A stretch of DNA of 64,000 nt from Pontibacter korlensis (GTDB taxonomy: Bacteria > Bacteroidota > Bacteroidia > Cytophagales > Hymenobacteraceae): NCBI RefSeq assembly GCF_000973725.1, contig NZ_CP009621.1:3004001-3068000 (forward strand). Direction: 5' to 3'. Every line of letters begins with the position of its first letter. Position 1 is the first letter of the stretch. Below the pieces are notes generated by a model, which saw nothing but the letters and a program-made list of their open reading frames with translations, was not told the origin of the DNA and did no database searches. The translations under genes and the position numbers were made by a program. Below, piece after piece: positions 1 through 8,174 of the stretch.

Positions 1-621
1 CTCCAGGTGCTCCAGCAGGCTTGGCCCCTGGTACCATGGCATAGTCAGCTCAGAGCTTTCCACAATGTTATCGCCTTTAAGGGCACTAACAGGTATAAAG
101 GTGATGTCCTTCGACTTCAGCTTTTTAGCAAACTGCTTGTAATCCTCTACAATCTGGTTGTAAACCTGCTCGTCGTAACCAACCAGGTCCATCTTATTGA
201 TACAGATTACCAGGTGCGGGATACCCAGCAGCGTAGAGATAATAGAGTGACGGCGTGTCTGCTCTTGAACTCCTTTGCGTGCATCTACCAGAATGATGGA
301 CAGGTTTGAGTTAGACGCACCCGTAACCATGTTTCTAGTATACTGAATGTGGCCTGGCGCATCAGCAATAATGAATTTGCGCTTCTCTGTAGAGAAATAC
401 TTATAAGCCACGTCGATAGTGATGCCTTGCTCACGCTCTGCCTTTAGGCCATCTGTCAGCAAAGAAAGGTCTATCTGTCCATCCTCGTTCAGGCGGCCAG
501 AGCTTTCGATAGCTTCCAGTTGGTCTGCAAATATCTGCTTTGTGTCGTAGAGCAGGCGACCGATTAATGTGCTCTTGCCGTCGTCTACGTTGCCGGCAGT
601 TATAAATCGTAGTATGTCCAT
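1..621 (-). CDS. cysN: Sulfate adenylyltransferase subunit 1 (GTPase subunit), 3' part outside window
   Basis: Regulatory GTPase subunit of ATP sulfurylase, which with CysD makes adenosine 5'-phosphosulfate from sulfate and ATP. Only the N-terminal 207 codons are present; the gene runs off the left edge. The translation begins [17 protein letters not shown], with the P-loop GNVDDGKS at residues 10-17, a switch I region with [13 protein letters not shown], the G3 motif DAPGH and the G4 motif NKMD, as in elongation-factor-like GTPases. Its ATG lies one base past the cysD stop codon, so the two are almost certainly translationally coupled in the cysHDN operon. Whether an APS-kinase domain (CysNC fusion) follows cannot be seen. 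Confidence 0.95.
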   Translation of the reverse strand, partial: MDILRFITAGNVDDGKSTLIGRLLYDTKQIFADQLEAIESSGRLNEDGQIDLSLLTDGLKAEREQGITIDVAYKYFSTEKRKFIIADAPGHIQYTRNMVTGASNSNLSIILVDARKGVQEQTRRHSIISTLLGIPHLVICINKMDLVGYDEQVYNQIVEDYKQFAKKLKSKDITFIPVSALKGDNIVESSELTMPWYQGPSLLEHLE

Positions 622-622
622 C

Positions 623-1531
623 TTAAAAGTATCCTCCTTTCTTACGGTCTTCCATCGCTGTTTCCGACAACTTGTCGTCGATGCGGGTAGCTCCACGCTC
701 ACTAATCTTTGACTCCAGAATCTCGGCAATTACGGCGTCGATATCATATGCTACCGACTCCACAGCTGCTGTACAGGTCATATCGCCTACAGTACGGAAA
801 CGTACCTGCTTCTTCACCACCACATCGTCCGGCTCCTGGTAAATGAAGTCAGACCATGCCATCAGTTTTCCATCACGCACCAGGCACTCGCGCTCGTGGG
901 TGTAGTAGATATGTGGTAATGCGATACCTTCGCGCTTAATGTAGTTCCATACATCAAGCTCTGTCCAGTTAGAGATGGGGAACACACGCACGTTTTCGCC
1001 TTTGTTGATGCGGCCGTTGTAGATGTTCCAAAGCTCTGGACGCTGGCGCTTCGGGTCCCACTGACCAAATTCGTCTCGTACAGAGAAAATACGCTCTTTG
1101 GCACGGGCTTTCTCCTCATCGCGACGTGCTCCACCAATGCAGGCATCAAAACCGAATTCCTCTATAGTCTCCAGCAGGGTGTGTGTCTGCAGCGCATTGC
1201 GGCTGGCATAACGGCCTGTTGGCTCTGATAGGTTCTTGCGCTTGATCGTATCCTCTACATTGCGAACGATCAGCTTTTCACCAAGGCGCTCGGCTAGCTC
1301 ATCGCGGTAACGAATGGCCTCAGGGAAGTTGTGGCCAGTGTCGATGTGTACCAGCGGGAATGGGAATTTACCTGGTCTAAATGCCTTCTCAGCCAGTCGT
1401 ACCAGTGTAATTGAATCTTTACCGCCCGAAAAAAGCAGGGCTGGCTTTTCGAACTGCCCCGCTACCTCACGCATAATGTGGATGGCTTCTGCCTCCAGCT
1501 GGTCGAGGTAATCCAGATATCTCTTGTCCAT
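623..1531 (-). CDS. cysD: Sulfate adenylyltransferase subunit 2
   Basis: Catalytic subunit of the heterodimeric ATP sulfurylase; it adenylates sulfate to APS in the cytoplasm. The 302-residue length is normal for CysD. The PP-loop ATP-binding motif SGGKDS is at residues 35-40, and the PAPS-reductase-like fold signatures ([38 protein letters not shown]) are all present. It lies between cysH (56-base gap) and cysN (1-base gap) on the same strand, so it is the middle gene of an operon controlled from the leader upstream of cysH. Nothing is truncated or unusual. Confidence 0.97.
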   Translation of the reverse strand: MDKRYLDYLDQLEAEAIHIMREVAGQFEKPALLFSGGKDSITLVRLAEKAFRPGKFPFPLVHIDTGHNFPEAIRYRDELAERLGEKLIVRNVEDTIKRKNLSEPTGRYASRNALQTHTLLETIEEFGFDACIGGARRDEEKARAKERIFSVRDEFGQWDPKRQRPELWNIYNGRINKGENVRVFPISNWTELDVWNYIKREGIALPHIYYTHERECLVRDGKLMAWSDFIYQEPDDVVVKKQVRFRTVGDMTCTAAVESVAYDIDAVIAEILESKISERGATRIDDKLSETAMEDRKKGGYF

Positions 1532-1587
1532 ATTTTATGATTAACAAGCGGTTGTATGTACCACTCTTAACTCTTGAAATCTTTAAC

Positions 1588-2307
1588 TTATCTTGCGTGC
1601 AAGCCGCACTCTTTTTTCGAGTTGTCTTCCCACCACCAACGGCCGGCACGGAAGTCTTCTCCTTCCAAAATGGCACGTGTACAAGGTGCGCAACCTATAC
1701 TTACAAATCCTTTGTCGTGCAGCGGGTTGTAAGGGATGTGCAGTGCTTTAACAGCAGCACGTACCTCATCCAAAGTAAAATCAAGCAGCGGGTTATACTT
1801 GATGAGCTGGTGGCCTTCGTCCCATTCCAGTAACTGTAGGTCCTGGCGTGCACCAGACTGCTCGGCACGGATACCTGTTACCCAAATCTGTACACCTTCC
1901 AGGGCACGGTTTAGCGGCTCCACCTTACGTATGTAGCAGCACTGCTTGCGATCATCGATAGAGTTATAAAAGCTCATCGGACCTTTCTCGTTCACCAGCT
2001 GCTCTACAGCCTCGTGCTTCGGGAAGTATACTTCTATCTTTTTGCCATAGTGGTTGTTCGTCTTGTGCAACAGTGTATAACTCTCGTTAAAGAGGCGACC
2101 TGTATCAAGTGTAAACACCCTAATTGGCAGGTTATTTTCAAATATATAATGTGTGATGAGCTGATCTTCTATGCCAAGGCTGGAGGAAAAGGCTATGCTG
2201 CCATTAAATTCCTGAGCCAGCCGGCGCAGTCCTTCCTCAGCCGTAAGGCCAGAAAGAGCGGCACGTAAACTATCTAGTTTAGCCAGCAATTCTTGTGATA
2301 GATCCAT
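1588..2307 (-). CDS. cysH: Assimilatory adenylyl-sulfate (APS) reductase
   Basis: Reduces APS to sulfite using thioredoxin-type electrons. The 239-residue protein has a PP-loop region with SSSLGIEDQ and the LDTGRLF segment, and the C-terminal catalytic motif ECGLH with the nucleophilic Cys234. Two further cysteine pairs, Cys123-Cys124 and Cys206-x-x-Cys209, form the CC...CxxC set that binds a [4Fe-4S] cluster in APS-specific enzymes. This argues for APS rather than PAPS as substrate and fits the absence of a visible APS kinase gene. It is the first gene of the cysHDN operon, 183 bases after the stop of a cysteine-rich leader peptide and downstream of a SAM riboswitch. The ATG at 2307 matches the family N-terminus. 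Confidence 0.95.
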   Translation of the reverse strand: MDLSQELLAKLDSLRAALSGLTAEEGLRRLAQEFNGSIAFSSSLGIEDQLITHYIFENNLPIRVFTLDTGRLFNESYTLLHKTNNHYGKKIEVYFPKHEAVEQLVNEKGPMSFYNSIDDRKQCCYIRKVEPLNRALEGVQIWVTGIRAEQSGARQDLQLLEWDEGHQLIKYNPLLDFTLDEVRAAVKALHIPYNPLHDKGFVSIGCAPCTRAILEGEDFRAGRWWWEDNSKKECGLHAR

Positions 2308-2490
2308 GGAATATATATTAATCTCTTTGAAAACTAAGTTTGTAACTAGGGTTTCCAGTTTAGAGCCATAACTATGCCACTAAGCTCAAGGAGCATGAAG
2401 TGTGCCTGCTTATATCCGGTAAAGTAAAAAGAAGAAAGCGGCTAAAAAAGACGTCGTAAAACTGGAATGGTATAGGTGAGAAGTGCACGC

Positions 2491-2619
2491 TTAGCACATA
2501 CAACAACAGCAACAGCAATTCTGCTGCAGAAGAGCAGATGTTGGGACAAAGGCAACTGATGCGGTGGCTGTACCACTGCTTGCCATACGTGTAGCTGATG
2601 TAATGTTGTAGGTTTGCAT
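2491..2619 (-). CDS. Poly-cysteine leader peptide upstream of cysH (42 aa)
   Basis: A short ORF not previously listed in this window. It reads ATG at 2619 to TAA at 2491 and ends QQNCCCCCCMC-stop. The six consecutive Cys codons are TGC TGT TGC TGT TGT TGT, followed by ATG, TGC and TAA. The rest is Ser/Thr/Ala-rich with no domain. It starts nine bases after the 3' arm of the SAM riboswitch P1 helix and ends 183 bases before cysH, the first gene of a sulfate-assimilation operon that supplies cysteine. Such codon runs are the hallmark of ribosome-mediated attenuation peptides, and polycysteine upstream ORFs are known before cysteine genes in mycobacteria. A second in-frame ATG at codon 12 (2586) could be the real start. 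The regulatory role is inferred; the peptide sequence is directly seen. Confidence 0.75.
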   Translation of the reverse strand: MQTYNITSATRMASSGTATASVAFVPTSALLQQNCCCCCCMC

Positions 2620-2628
2620 TGCTTTATC

Positions 2629-2730
2629 AATTTATATGCCCCGGCTGCCGGGCTAGGAATTGGCACCTTACCATTTTGGAGGTTGCCAGAGGGTCTCAGA
2701 GCCTAGTCTCTCGCCTCTTCTTTATAAATT
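2629..2730 (-). promoter_or_regulatory. SAM-I (S-box) class riboswitch
   Basis: On the minus strand the leader contains the conserved S-box blocks: GAGAGACTAGGCTCTGAGAC, then GGCAACC, then AAGGTGCCAATTCC. P1 is a perfect 8-bp helix, AATTTATA (2730-2723) with TATAAATT (2636-2629). P3 pairs ACC with GGT. P4 is CCCGG-CAG-CCGGG (2652-2640). The diagnostic pseudoknot between the P2 loop and the P3-P4 junction is intact as CTAGG (2706-2702) with CCTAG (2657-2653). The element lies just downstream of a TAATTTTG promoter and upstream of the poly-Cys ORF and cysH. No intrinsic terminator follows, so control may act on translation of the leader ORF or through Rho; that mechanism is inference. Confidence 0.85.
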
Positions 2731-2764
2731 TTTACAGACGTAACGTCCATTGGTGATACTAATG

Positions 2765-2772
2765 CAAAATTA
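2765..2772 (-). promoter_or_regulatory. -7 promoter element of the cysHDN operon
   Basis: TAATTTTG matches the Bacteroidota -7 consensus TAnnTTTG. It sits about 35 bases upstream of the riboswitch P1 helix, which places the transcription start near 2758. The -33 region is weak: only a GTTA lies about 19 bases upstream. The call rests on position plus consensus. Confidence 0.6.
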
Positions 2773-2837
2773 GGGCTTTTTCTGAGATGTGTAACCTTTT
2801 ATGTAAAATATTGTGAAACAGCCGCTAAAATTAGGCA

Positions 2838-2861
2838 GGCAAGAGCGTAGCAGCTCTTACC
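2838..2861 (-). terminator. Possible terminator of the 2890-3609 gene
   Basis: On the minus strand, GGTAAGAGC pairs with GCTCTTGCC (9 bp with one G-T wobble) around a six-base loop, starting 29 bases after the stop of the upstream gene. It lacks a clean T run, so it may be a weak or Rho-assisted terminator or just a processing hairpin. Confidence 0.4.
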
Positions 2862-2889
2862 TTAGGCCTGTATTGCTTTTGATTATACT

Positions 2890-3609
2890 CTAAGCAGCAA
2901 GTTGAGTTACATATTTTACAAGCGAACGCTTGGCAATTGGCAGCAGCGACTGCTCAACTGGTACCGGTATTTTGGCCACAGCCACAAAGGTGGCGGGGTT
3001 AGGTAACTTCTGGTTCTCCCGTATAAGCTGTGCCTTTAAGTGCTCATGGGTAAGAGCCAGCCCACGGCGCACAGTCTGCAGGTGCTTCGTATTAATGCCC
3101 CTGTACTTTTCATAAGTGTTTTCAAAAACAGTAATATGATACACGTACACCTGTGTCTCTTTGCCAGGGAAATTCTCCAGGAAGAGGTAGCCTTCGTTAT
3201 GGTAGATAGGAGTAATGCCCACGGGGCTGAACTCCAGGTGTCGCTCCACAAAGTCATAGAGTTCTTTCCCCTCCTCCAGTGTTTGGCTAAAGCGTGGCGT
3301 GGCATACTGTATGATCTCTTCAATTTGCGCCATTGTCTCGTCGTCCTCCACAATTTTCTCATACACTAGCTCCAGCTTTTCGAAGTCGGCGCGGCTAATA
3401 CGTTGCGGAAACTGCTCATATACCAGGCGCTTATGCTCTTTTACCTGTAACAGGTTCCGGTAGTGCATGATTAGGTCTGAGAAAATAGGGTACAGGCGCT
3501 GCTCTCCAAACTCATTTTTGGCGGCCTGCAAGTATGCCAGCAGCATGTATTTTTTGTACTCAAAGTCTAAAAGTCCCTCAGTGAGCCAGTTGATAGGTAG
3601 GGTGTTCAT
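2890..3609 (-). CDS. Conserved protein of unknown function (239 aa)
   Basis: No family is recognised. The protein is soluble in appearance, with no signal peptide or membrane segment, and is rich in charged helical stretches in its first 120 residues (for example DFEKLELVYEKIVEDDETMAQIEEII). A more beta-like half follows, with VGITPIYHNEGYLFLEN and QVYVYHITVFENTYEKYRGINT. An intact ORF of this length with normal codon use, its own start and a possible terminator argues for a real gene. It lies upstream of and codirectional with the cys operon, but the riboswitch promoter separates them, so it is probably a separate unit. No function is proposed. Confidence 0.8.
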   Translation of the reverse strand: MNTLPINWLTEGLLDFEYKKYMLLAYLQAAKNEFGEQRLYPIFSDLIMHYRNLLQVKEHKRLVYEQFPQRISRADFEKLELVYEKIVEDDETMAQIEEIIQYATPRFSQTLEEGKELYDFVERHLEFSPVGITPIYHNEGYLFLENFPGKETQVYVYHITVFENTYEKYRGINTKHLQTVRRGLALTHEHLKAQLIRENQKLPNPATFVAVAKIPVPVEQSLLPIAKRSLVKYVTQLAA

Positions 3610-3960
3610 AGGCCTTCAACTTTAGTGTTTATACTTGTGATATTAAACGAAAAAAAAGAGGGTGAGGGTTGAGGAAAGTAAGTGCTCAAAAATTAGTACC
3701 TGTAATGGTGGGTTTTAAGTGAATAGTAGTATTTTTACCTGTAGAGACATTTATTCTGCAAGACTATGTTTGCAAAACCACAACTATGAAATGCATTCCA
3801 CGCATAGCTTTTTCCTGAGGAAGTAGAAGAAGCAGTTTCCAGGTGACGTTAGCGGCTGAACTGACACCTTGCTAGCTGCCTCACAAGACTGAAGCGTGGC
3901 TGTACCTAATAGCCATTTTGAAACGAAAAAATTTCACCAACAAACACCCTTAAATTCTAA
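3610..3960. other. Divergent intergenic region
   Basis: This 351-bp spacer separates the minus-strand unknown gene from the plus-strand ThuA lipoprotein gene. A TATGTTTG at 3765-3772 fits the TAnnTTTG -7 consensus for a plus-strand promoter, although no good -33 element is visible and the implied 5' UTR is long (about 180 nt). No RNA gene or ORF was found. Confidence 0.4.
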
Positions 3961-6900
3961 ATGATAGCAAAAGTCCCAATAAAGAAGGCATTTTACCTGT
4001 TTGCGGTGTGCCTCTTTGCTGTCTTTTCCTGTAGTGATAAGCGTTCCGGTGATCCGAAGGTGCTTGTGTTTAGCAAGACCAGCGGGTTCCATCACAACTC
4101 TATTGCAGCAGGAAATGCCGCCCTTATAAAATTAGGTCTAGAAAATGGCTTTCAGGTAGACACCACTACCAATGCCAACATGTTCCATGAAGACTCTCTT
4201 AAGCAGTACTCTGCGGTAGTGTTTCTTAACACTACCGCAGATGTGCTTAATCACTACCAGGAAGCTGACTTTGAGCGCTACATTCAGGCCGGTGGTGGTT
4301 TTGTGGGTATCCACTCTGCCACAGACACTGAGTACGAGTGGGGATGGTACGGCAGATTGGTTGGCGGCTACTTTAGCAGCCACCCTGAGACGCAGGAGGC
4401 TGTACTGCATGTAGTGGATAAAAATCATGAGGCTACTGCACACCTGCCAGAGGAGTGGAAGAGAACTGACGAGTGGTACAACTTTAAGAACCTGAACCCG
4501 GAAACTAAGGTGCTGTTAGCTATAGATGAGAGCAGCTACGAAGGCGGTACTAACGGCGATAACCACCCAATGGCTTGGTACCACGAGTACGATGGTGGCC
4601 GTGCATTTTATACTGCTTTAGGCCATACAGATGAGTCTTACCAGGATCCGCAGTACCTGAAGCACGTACTGGGAGGCATCAAGTATGCGATCGGTGAAAA
4701 TAAAGAGCTGGACTATGAGCAAGCTACCTCTAAGCGTGCGCCAGAGGCTGACCGCTTTGTGAAGGTGCAGCTGAACACTGGTGCTTTCTTTGAGCCTACT
4801 GAGATGGCTATTCTGCCGAGCCTCGACATCCTGGTGGCACAGCGCCGTGGCGAATTGATGCTGTACAACAACAAAACAGGTGATGTAACGCAGGTAGGTG
4901 CGCTAAATGTGTACCATAAAACAACCATACCTGATGTAAACGCAGAGGAAGGATTAATGGGCTTAGCAGCTGACCCTAACTTCAGCAAGAACAACTTTAT
5001 CTATCTGTTCTATAGCCCTGCGGATACCTCTGTAAACCGCTTGTCGAGGTTCGTGTTTAAGAATGGTAAACTGGATAACTCCTCAGAAAAAGTTATTCTG
5101 CAGTTTTACTCCCAGCGCAATATCTGCTGCCACACTGGCGGCTCTATAGCGTTCGGTCCAGGTAACACCCTTTTCCTTTCTACTGGAGATAACTCTACAC
5201 CATTCAACGAAAAAGGACAGCCTTATGTAAATAATGGCTATGCGCCGCTGGATGATCGCCCAGGCCACGAGCAGTTTGATGCCCGAAGAACTTCTGCTAA
5301 CACCAACGACCTGAGAGGTAAGATCATCAGAATTAAGATGAATGATGATGGTACCTACACTATACCTGAAGGAAACCTGTTTCCTACAAATACACCAAAC
5401 GCGCGCCCTGAAATCTTTACCATGGGGCATCGTAATCCATACCGTATCTCTGTAGATCAGAAAAAAGGTTACCTGTACTGGGGCGATGTGGGCCCAGATG
5501 CCGCTGGCGATAGCATGAAAGTTCGTGGCCCTAGAGGTTATGATGAGATGAACCAGGCCCGTAAGGCTGGTAACTTTGGTTGGCCTCTGTTTATAGGTAA
5601 CAACTATGCTTACAACCGCTACGACTATGGTAAGGGCTTTACAGGACCAGAGTTTGATCCTGCAAAACCGGTAAACGAGTCTCGCAACAACACAGGTATT
5701 AAGGAGCTTCCTGCTGCGCAGCCTGCCTTTGTCTGGTATCCATATGCAGAGTCGCCTGACTTCCCACAGGTGGGCTCAGGAGGCCGTAACGCCATGACAG
5801 GTCCGGTTTATTACTCAGACATGTTTCCAGAACAGACACGCTACTCGTCTTACTACGACGGAAAGTTATTTGTATATGACTGGATGCGTAACTGGATTAA
5901 GGTTATCACCATGAAAGAAAATGGCGATTTTGATAAGATGGAGACGTTTATGCCAGACATTAAGCTGACGGGTGCTATAGACATGGAAGTTGGCCCAGAC
6001 GGTAGGCTTTATGTGCTGGAGTATGGTTCTGGCTGGTTTGCGAAGAATGATGATTCAGGCCTTGCCAGGATAGACTATCTGGCTGGTAACAGACCTCCTA
6101 AGGTGGCTGACTTGACAGTAGACAAAATGAGCGGTAGAACACCGTTAGTCATCACGGCCAAAGTGGATGCGAAAGATCCTGAGAACGACAAGATGCGCTA
6201 TGAGTGGAATGTTGGGGGTAAAACCCTACGCACTACAGAGCCTTCTCTGAAGTATACAATCAACAACAACGGCGACCACAGTATAAGCGTGGTAGTGTTT
6301 GATGATAAAAATGCTTCTTCTAAGAGCAATGTAGTTACCCTGTACGCTGGTAATGAGCAGCCTCAGGTTAATGTGGCTTTACAAGGCAACCGCAGCTTCT
6401 ATACCGAAGGTCAGCCAGTTAAGTATAGTGTAAAAGTTACAGACCCGGATGGCACAGTTGATATGAACAACCTGTTTGTGTCGGTGGATTATGTAGAAGG
6501 TACAGACTTGGCTGGTGCTTCTCAGGGACACCAGATTGTTTCGGAAGAAATGCTGGGCAAAAACCTGATGCTAAGCTCTGACTGTAAAGCATGTCACTCT
6601 ATCAATGAAAAGTCTATCGGCCCGACTTACACGCAGGTAGCCAAGCGTTACCAAAAGGATAATGGAGCCATGACACACCTGACCAACAAGATTATTAAAG
6701 GTGGTAGTGGTGTATGGGGTGAGGCGGCCATGCCAGCACACCCTAACATGTCTGAGTCTGATGCCAAGCAGATTGTAAAATGGATTCTTTCTTTGGGTAA
6801 CACAGAGAACGCTAGAAAGTCTCTGCCTGCCAGTGGAGAGATAGTGCCTAAAGTTGACTCAAAGCAAAAGGATAACACAGTTCTGAAACTAACGGCTACT

Positions 6901-7386
6901 TACACAGACCAGGGAGGCCAGGGTATCAAGCCACTTGCCGGAACCGGAGTAGTGTACCTGCGCAATACAACCCTGGATGCAGCAGACTTCAAGTCTATCA
7001 ATGGCTTCAACAGCGTGGAGTTCGGCGGAGCTCATTTCCTGATCTTCCCGGGCTCGAACGGTTGGCTGAAACAGCCGCAGTTAGATCTGACTAATATCGG
7101 CAGCATTGAGCTGATAGGCTTCGGCAATGGTGAGACTACCGAGTATAAAGCGGAGGTAAGGCTGGATCAGCCAGATGGCACTAAGGTAGGAGAAGGCATA
7201 CTTAAGCTTGGCGGAGAAAGACAACCAGGTAGTGGTACTGTGAAGCTTCAAAACCTACCAGATAGCAAGCTCCACGATGTCTACATTGTGGTGAATGTAG
7301 CTGGTGGTGCAACCGGCCAGAACCATGTGCTTAAAACAGTTCGCTTTGTACCTGCATCAGGAACTGCAGTTTCAAGCAGCAGATAA
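3961..7386 (+). CDS. ThuA / PQQ-type sugar dehydrogenase / PKD / cytochrome c lipoprotein (1141 aa)
   Basis: A large secreted lipoprotein: the N-terminal hydrophobic segment ends in a lipobox with Cys24 (FAVFSC). Modules in order are a ThuA-like trehalose-utilisation fold (about 30-250; FSKTSGFHHNSI, GIHSATDTEYEWGWYGRLVGG) and a glucose/sorbosone dehydrogenase beta-propeller (about 265-700; LMGLAADPNF, GHRNPYRISVD, EMNQARKAGNFGWP, LYVLEYG). A PKD-like Ig domain follows (about 715-800), then a cytochrome c domain with the heme motif CKACH at 875-879, and a C-terminal beta-sandwich resembling carbohydrate-binding modules (about 980-1130). This layout is known in Bacteroidota. It suggests surface oxidation of a sugar with electrons passed to the attached heme, but substrate and cofactor use are unknown. 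It is flanked by its own terminator. Confidence 0.92.
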   Translation: MIAKVPIKKAFYLFAVCLFAVFSCSDKRSGDPKVLVFSKTSGFHHNSIAAGNAALIKLGLENGFQVDTTTNANMFHEDSLKQYSAVVFLNTTADVLNHYQEADFERYIQAGGGFVGIHSATDTEYEWGWYGRLVGGYFSSHPETQEAVLHVVDKNHEATAHLPEEWKRTDEWYNFKNLNPETKVLLAIDESSYEGGTNGDNHPMAWYHEYDGGRAFYTALGHTDESYQDPQYLKHVLGGIKYAIGENKELDYEQATSKRAPEADRFVKVQLNTGAFFEPTEMAILPSLDILVAQRRGELMLYNNKTGDVTQVGALNVYHKTTIPDVNAEEGLMGLAADPNFSKNNFIYLFYSPADTSVNRLSRFVFKNGKLDNSSEKVILQFYSQRNICCHTGGSIAFGPGNTLFLSTGDNSTPFNEKGQPYVNNGYAPLDDRPGHEQFDARRTSANTNDLRGKIIRIKMNDDGTYTIPEGNLFPTNTPNARPEIFTMGHRNPYRISVDQKKGYLYWGDVGPDAAGDSMKVRGPRGYDEMNQARKAGNFGWPLFIGNNYAYNRYDYGKGFTGPEFDPAKPVNESRNNTGIKELPAAQPAFVWYPYAESPDFPQVGSGGRNAMTGPVYYSDMFPEQTRYSSYYDGKLFVYDWMRNWIKVITMKENGDFDKMETFMPDIKLTGAIDMEVGPDGRLYVLEYGSGWFAKNDDSGLARIDYLAGNRPPKVADLTVDKMSGRTPLVITAKVDAKDPENDKMRYEWNVGGKTLRTTEPSLKYTINNNGDHSISVVVFDDKNASSKSNVVTLYAGNEQPQVNVALQGNRSFYTEGQPVKYSVKVTDPDGTVDMNNLFVSVDYVEGTDLAGASQGHQIVSEEMLGKNLMLSSDCKACHSINEKSIGPTYTQVAKRYQKDNGAMTHLTNKIIKGGSGVWGEAAMPAHPNMSESDAKQIVKWILSLGNTENARKSLPASGEIVPKVDSKQKDNTVLKLTATYTDQGGQGIKPLAGTGVVYLRNTTLDAADFKSINGFNSVEFGGAHFLIFPGSNGWLKQPQLDLTNIGSIELIGFGNGETTEYKAEVRLDQPDGTKVGEGILKLGGERQPGSGTVKLQNLPDSKLHDVYIVVNVAGGATGQNHVLKTVRFVPASGTAVSSSR

Positions 7387-7400
7387 TAAAGCAATCCAAT

Positions 7401-7440
7401 CAAACAAAAAGGGCTTCTCATGAGAAGCCCTTTTTGTTTG
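7401..7440 (+). terminator. Perfect 40-bp palindromic terminator
   Basis: The arms CAAACAAAAAGGGCTTCTCA and TGAGAAGCCCTTTTTGTTTG are exact reverse complements with no spacer. This gives a GC-rich core hairpin followed by a T run on either strand. It lies 15 bases after the ThuA lipoprotein stop codon. Confidence 0.9.
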
Positions 7441-7701
7441 CCTTTAGAAGGCACAGCACCTATTGGCGAGACTTGATAAACTCTATTATCAAGGCAAACG
7501 ACTTAGTACAGTTTGAACTATTAGACTGTAGCAGCTAAATAGTAACAAAGCAGCATTAAAGGGCAGGAAAAGCGCTTGGAGAAGCTCCTGGTTTAGAGGT
7601 TGGCCTTAACCAAAGTGGAAGCCTTACGTTTATATGGCAAGACTTTGAGGGAGAAGCAAGACATAAATTTCTCTCTATCTACCGTAGAAAATACATAAGC
7701 T

Positions 7702-8007
7702 ATGAATTACACAGAGAATTTTGAAGGTATAAAACTAGATGTACAGGCTGTTGATATCGATATTTCGGATGCGATGCAGCAAAAACTAAGGGAGAAGATT
7801 ACAAAACTGAAGCGTCATGCCAAGAAGATAGATTCAGTGGATATATATTTCAAGGAAGAAGCGAGCCAGTCAACTAACACGAGGAGCGTGCACATGCGGG
7901 TTGGCGTACCTGGTAACGATGTGTTTGCACAGGACTCAGGAGACAATTGGTACCAGTTGCTCGATAATGTGGAGGATAAGCTGAAGCGTCAACTCGAAAA
8001 GAAATAA
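7702..8007 (+). CDS. hpf: Ribosome hibernation promotion factor / RaiA family (short form)
   Basis: Binds the 30S decoding region and helps inactivate or dimerise ribosomes in slow growth. The 101-residue protein has the S30EA beta-alpha-beta fold signature: an N-terminal strand (LDVQAVDIDISDAMQQKLREKI), a basic stretch LKRHAKK, and a second strand pair ending with a helix rich in Lys and Arg (NVEDKLKRQLEKK). It lacks the long C-terminal dimerisation domain of long HPF, so it belongs to the short HPF/YfiA class; which of the two cannot be told. It is a single gene with its own downstream hairpin terminator. The 261-bp spacer before it shows nothing recognised. Confidence 0.85.
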   Translation: MNYTENFEGIKLDVQAVDIDISDAMQQKLREKITKLKRHAKKIDSVDIYFKEEASQSTNTRSVHMRVGVPGNDVFAQDSGDNWYQLLDNVEDKLKRQLEKK

Positions 8008-8029
8008 GAGCCTCTAGGCACCACTTATC

Positions 8030-8066
8030 AAACCCGCTGTACTTAGACATAAGGCAGCGGGTTTCT
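8030..8066 (+). terminator. Hairpin terminator after hpf
   Basis: AAACCCGCTG pairs with CAGCGGGTTT across a 14-base loop and is followed by TCTTTTG. It lies 22 bases after the stop codon of the hibernation factor gene. Confidence 0.8.
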
Positions 8067-8174
8067 TTTGTAGAGCAGCTATAAAGAAACTTGATAGATG
8101 CTTATCCTCAACTAATGCGGCAGAAATCTAATACATCCGCTATACTTGCCATTTACAGATCAAAGTATAAAAAT

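Noticed and set aside
2442-2666. A 74-codon minus-strand ORF overlapping the cys leader
   Set aside because: It starts at a GTG inside the conserved core of the SAM riboswitch, is in a different frame from the poly-Cys ORF and its translation has no family character.
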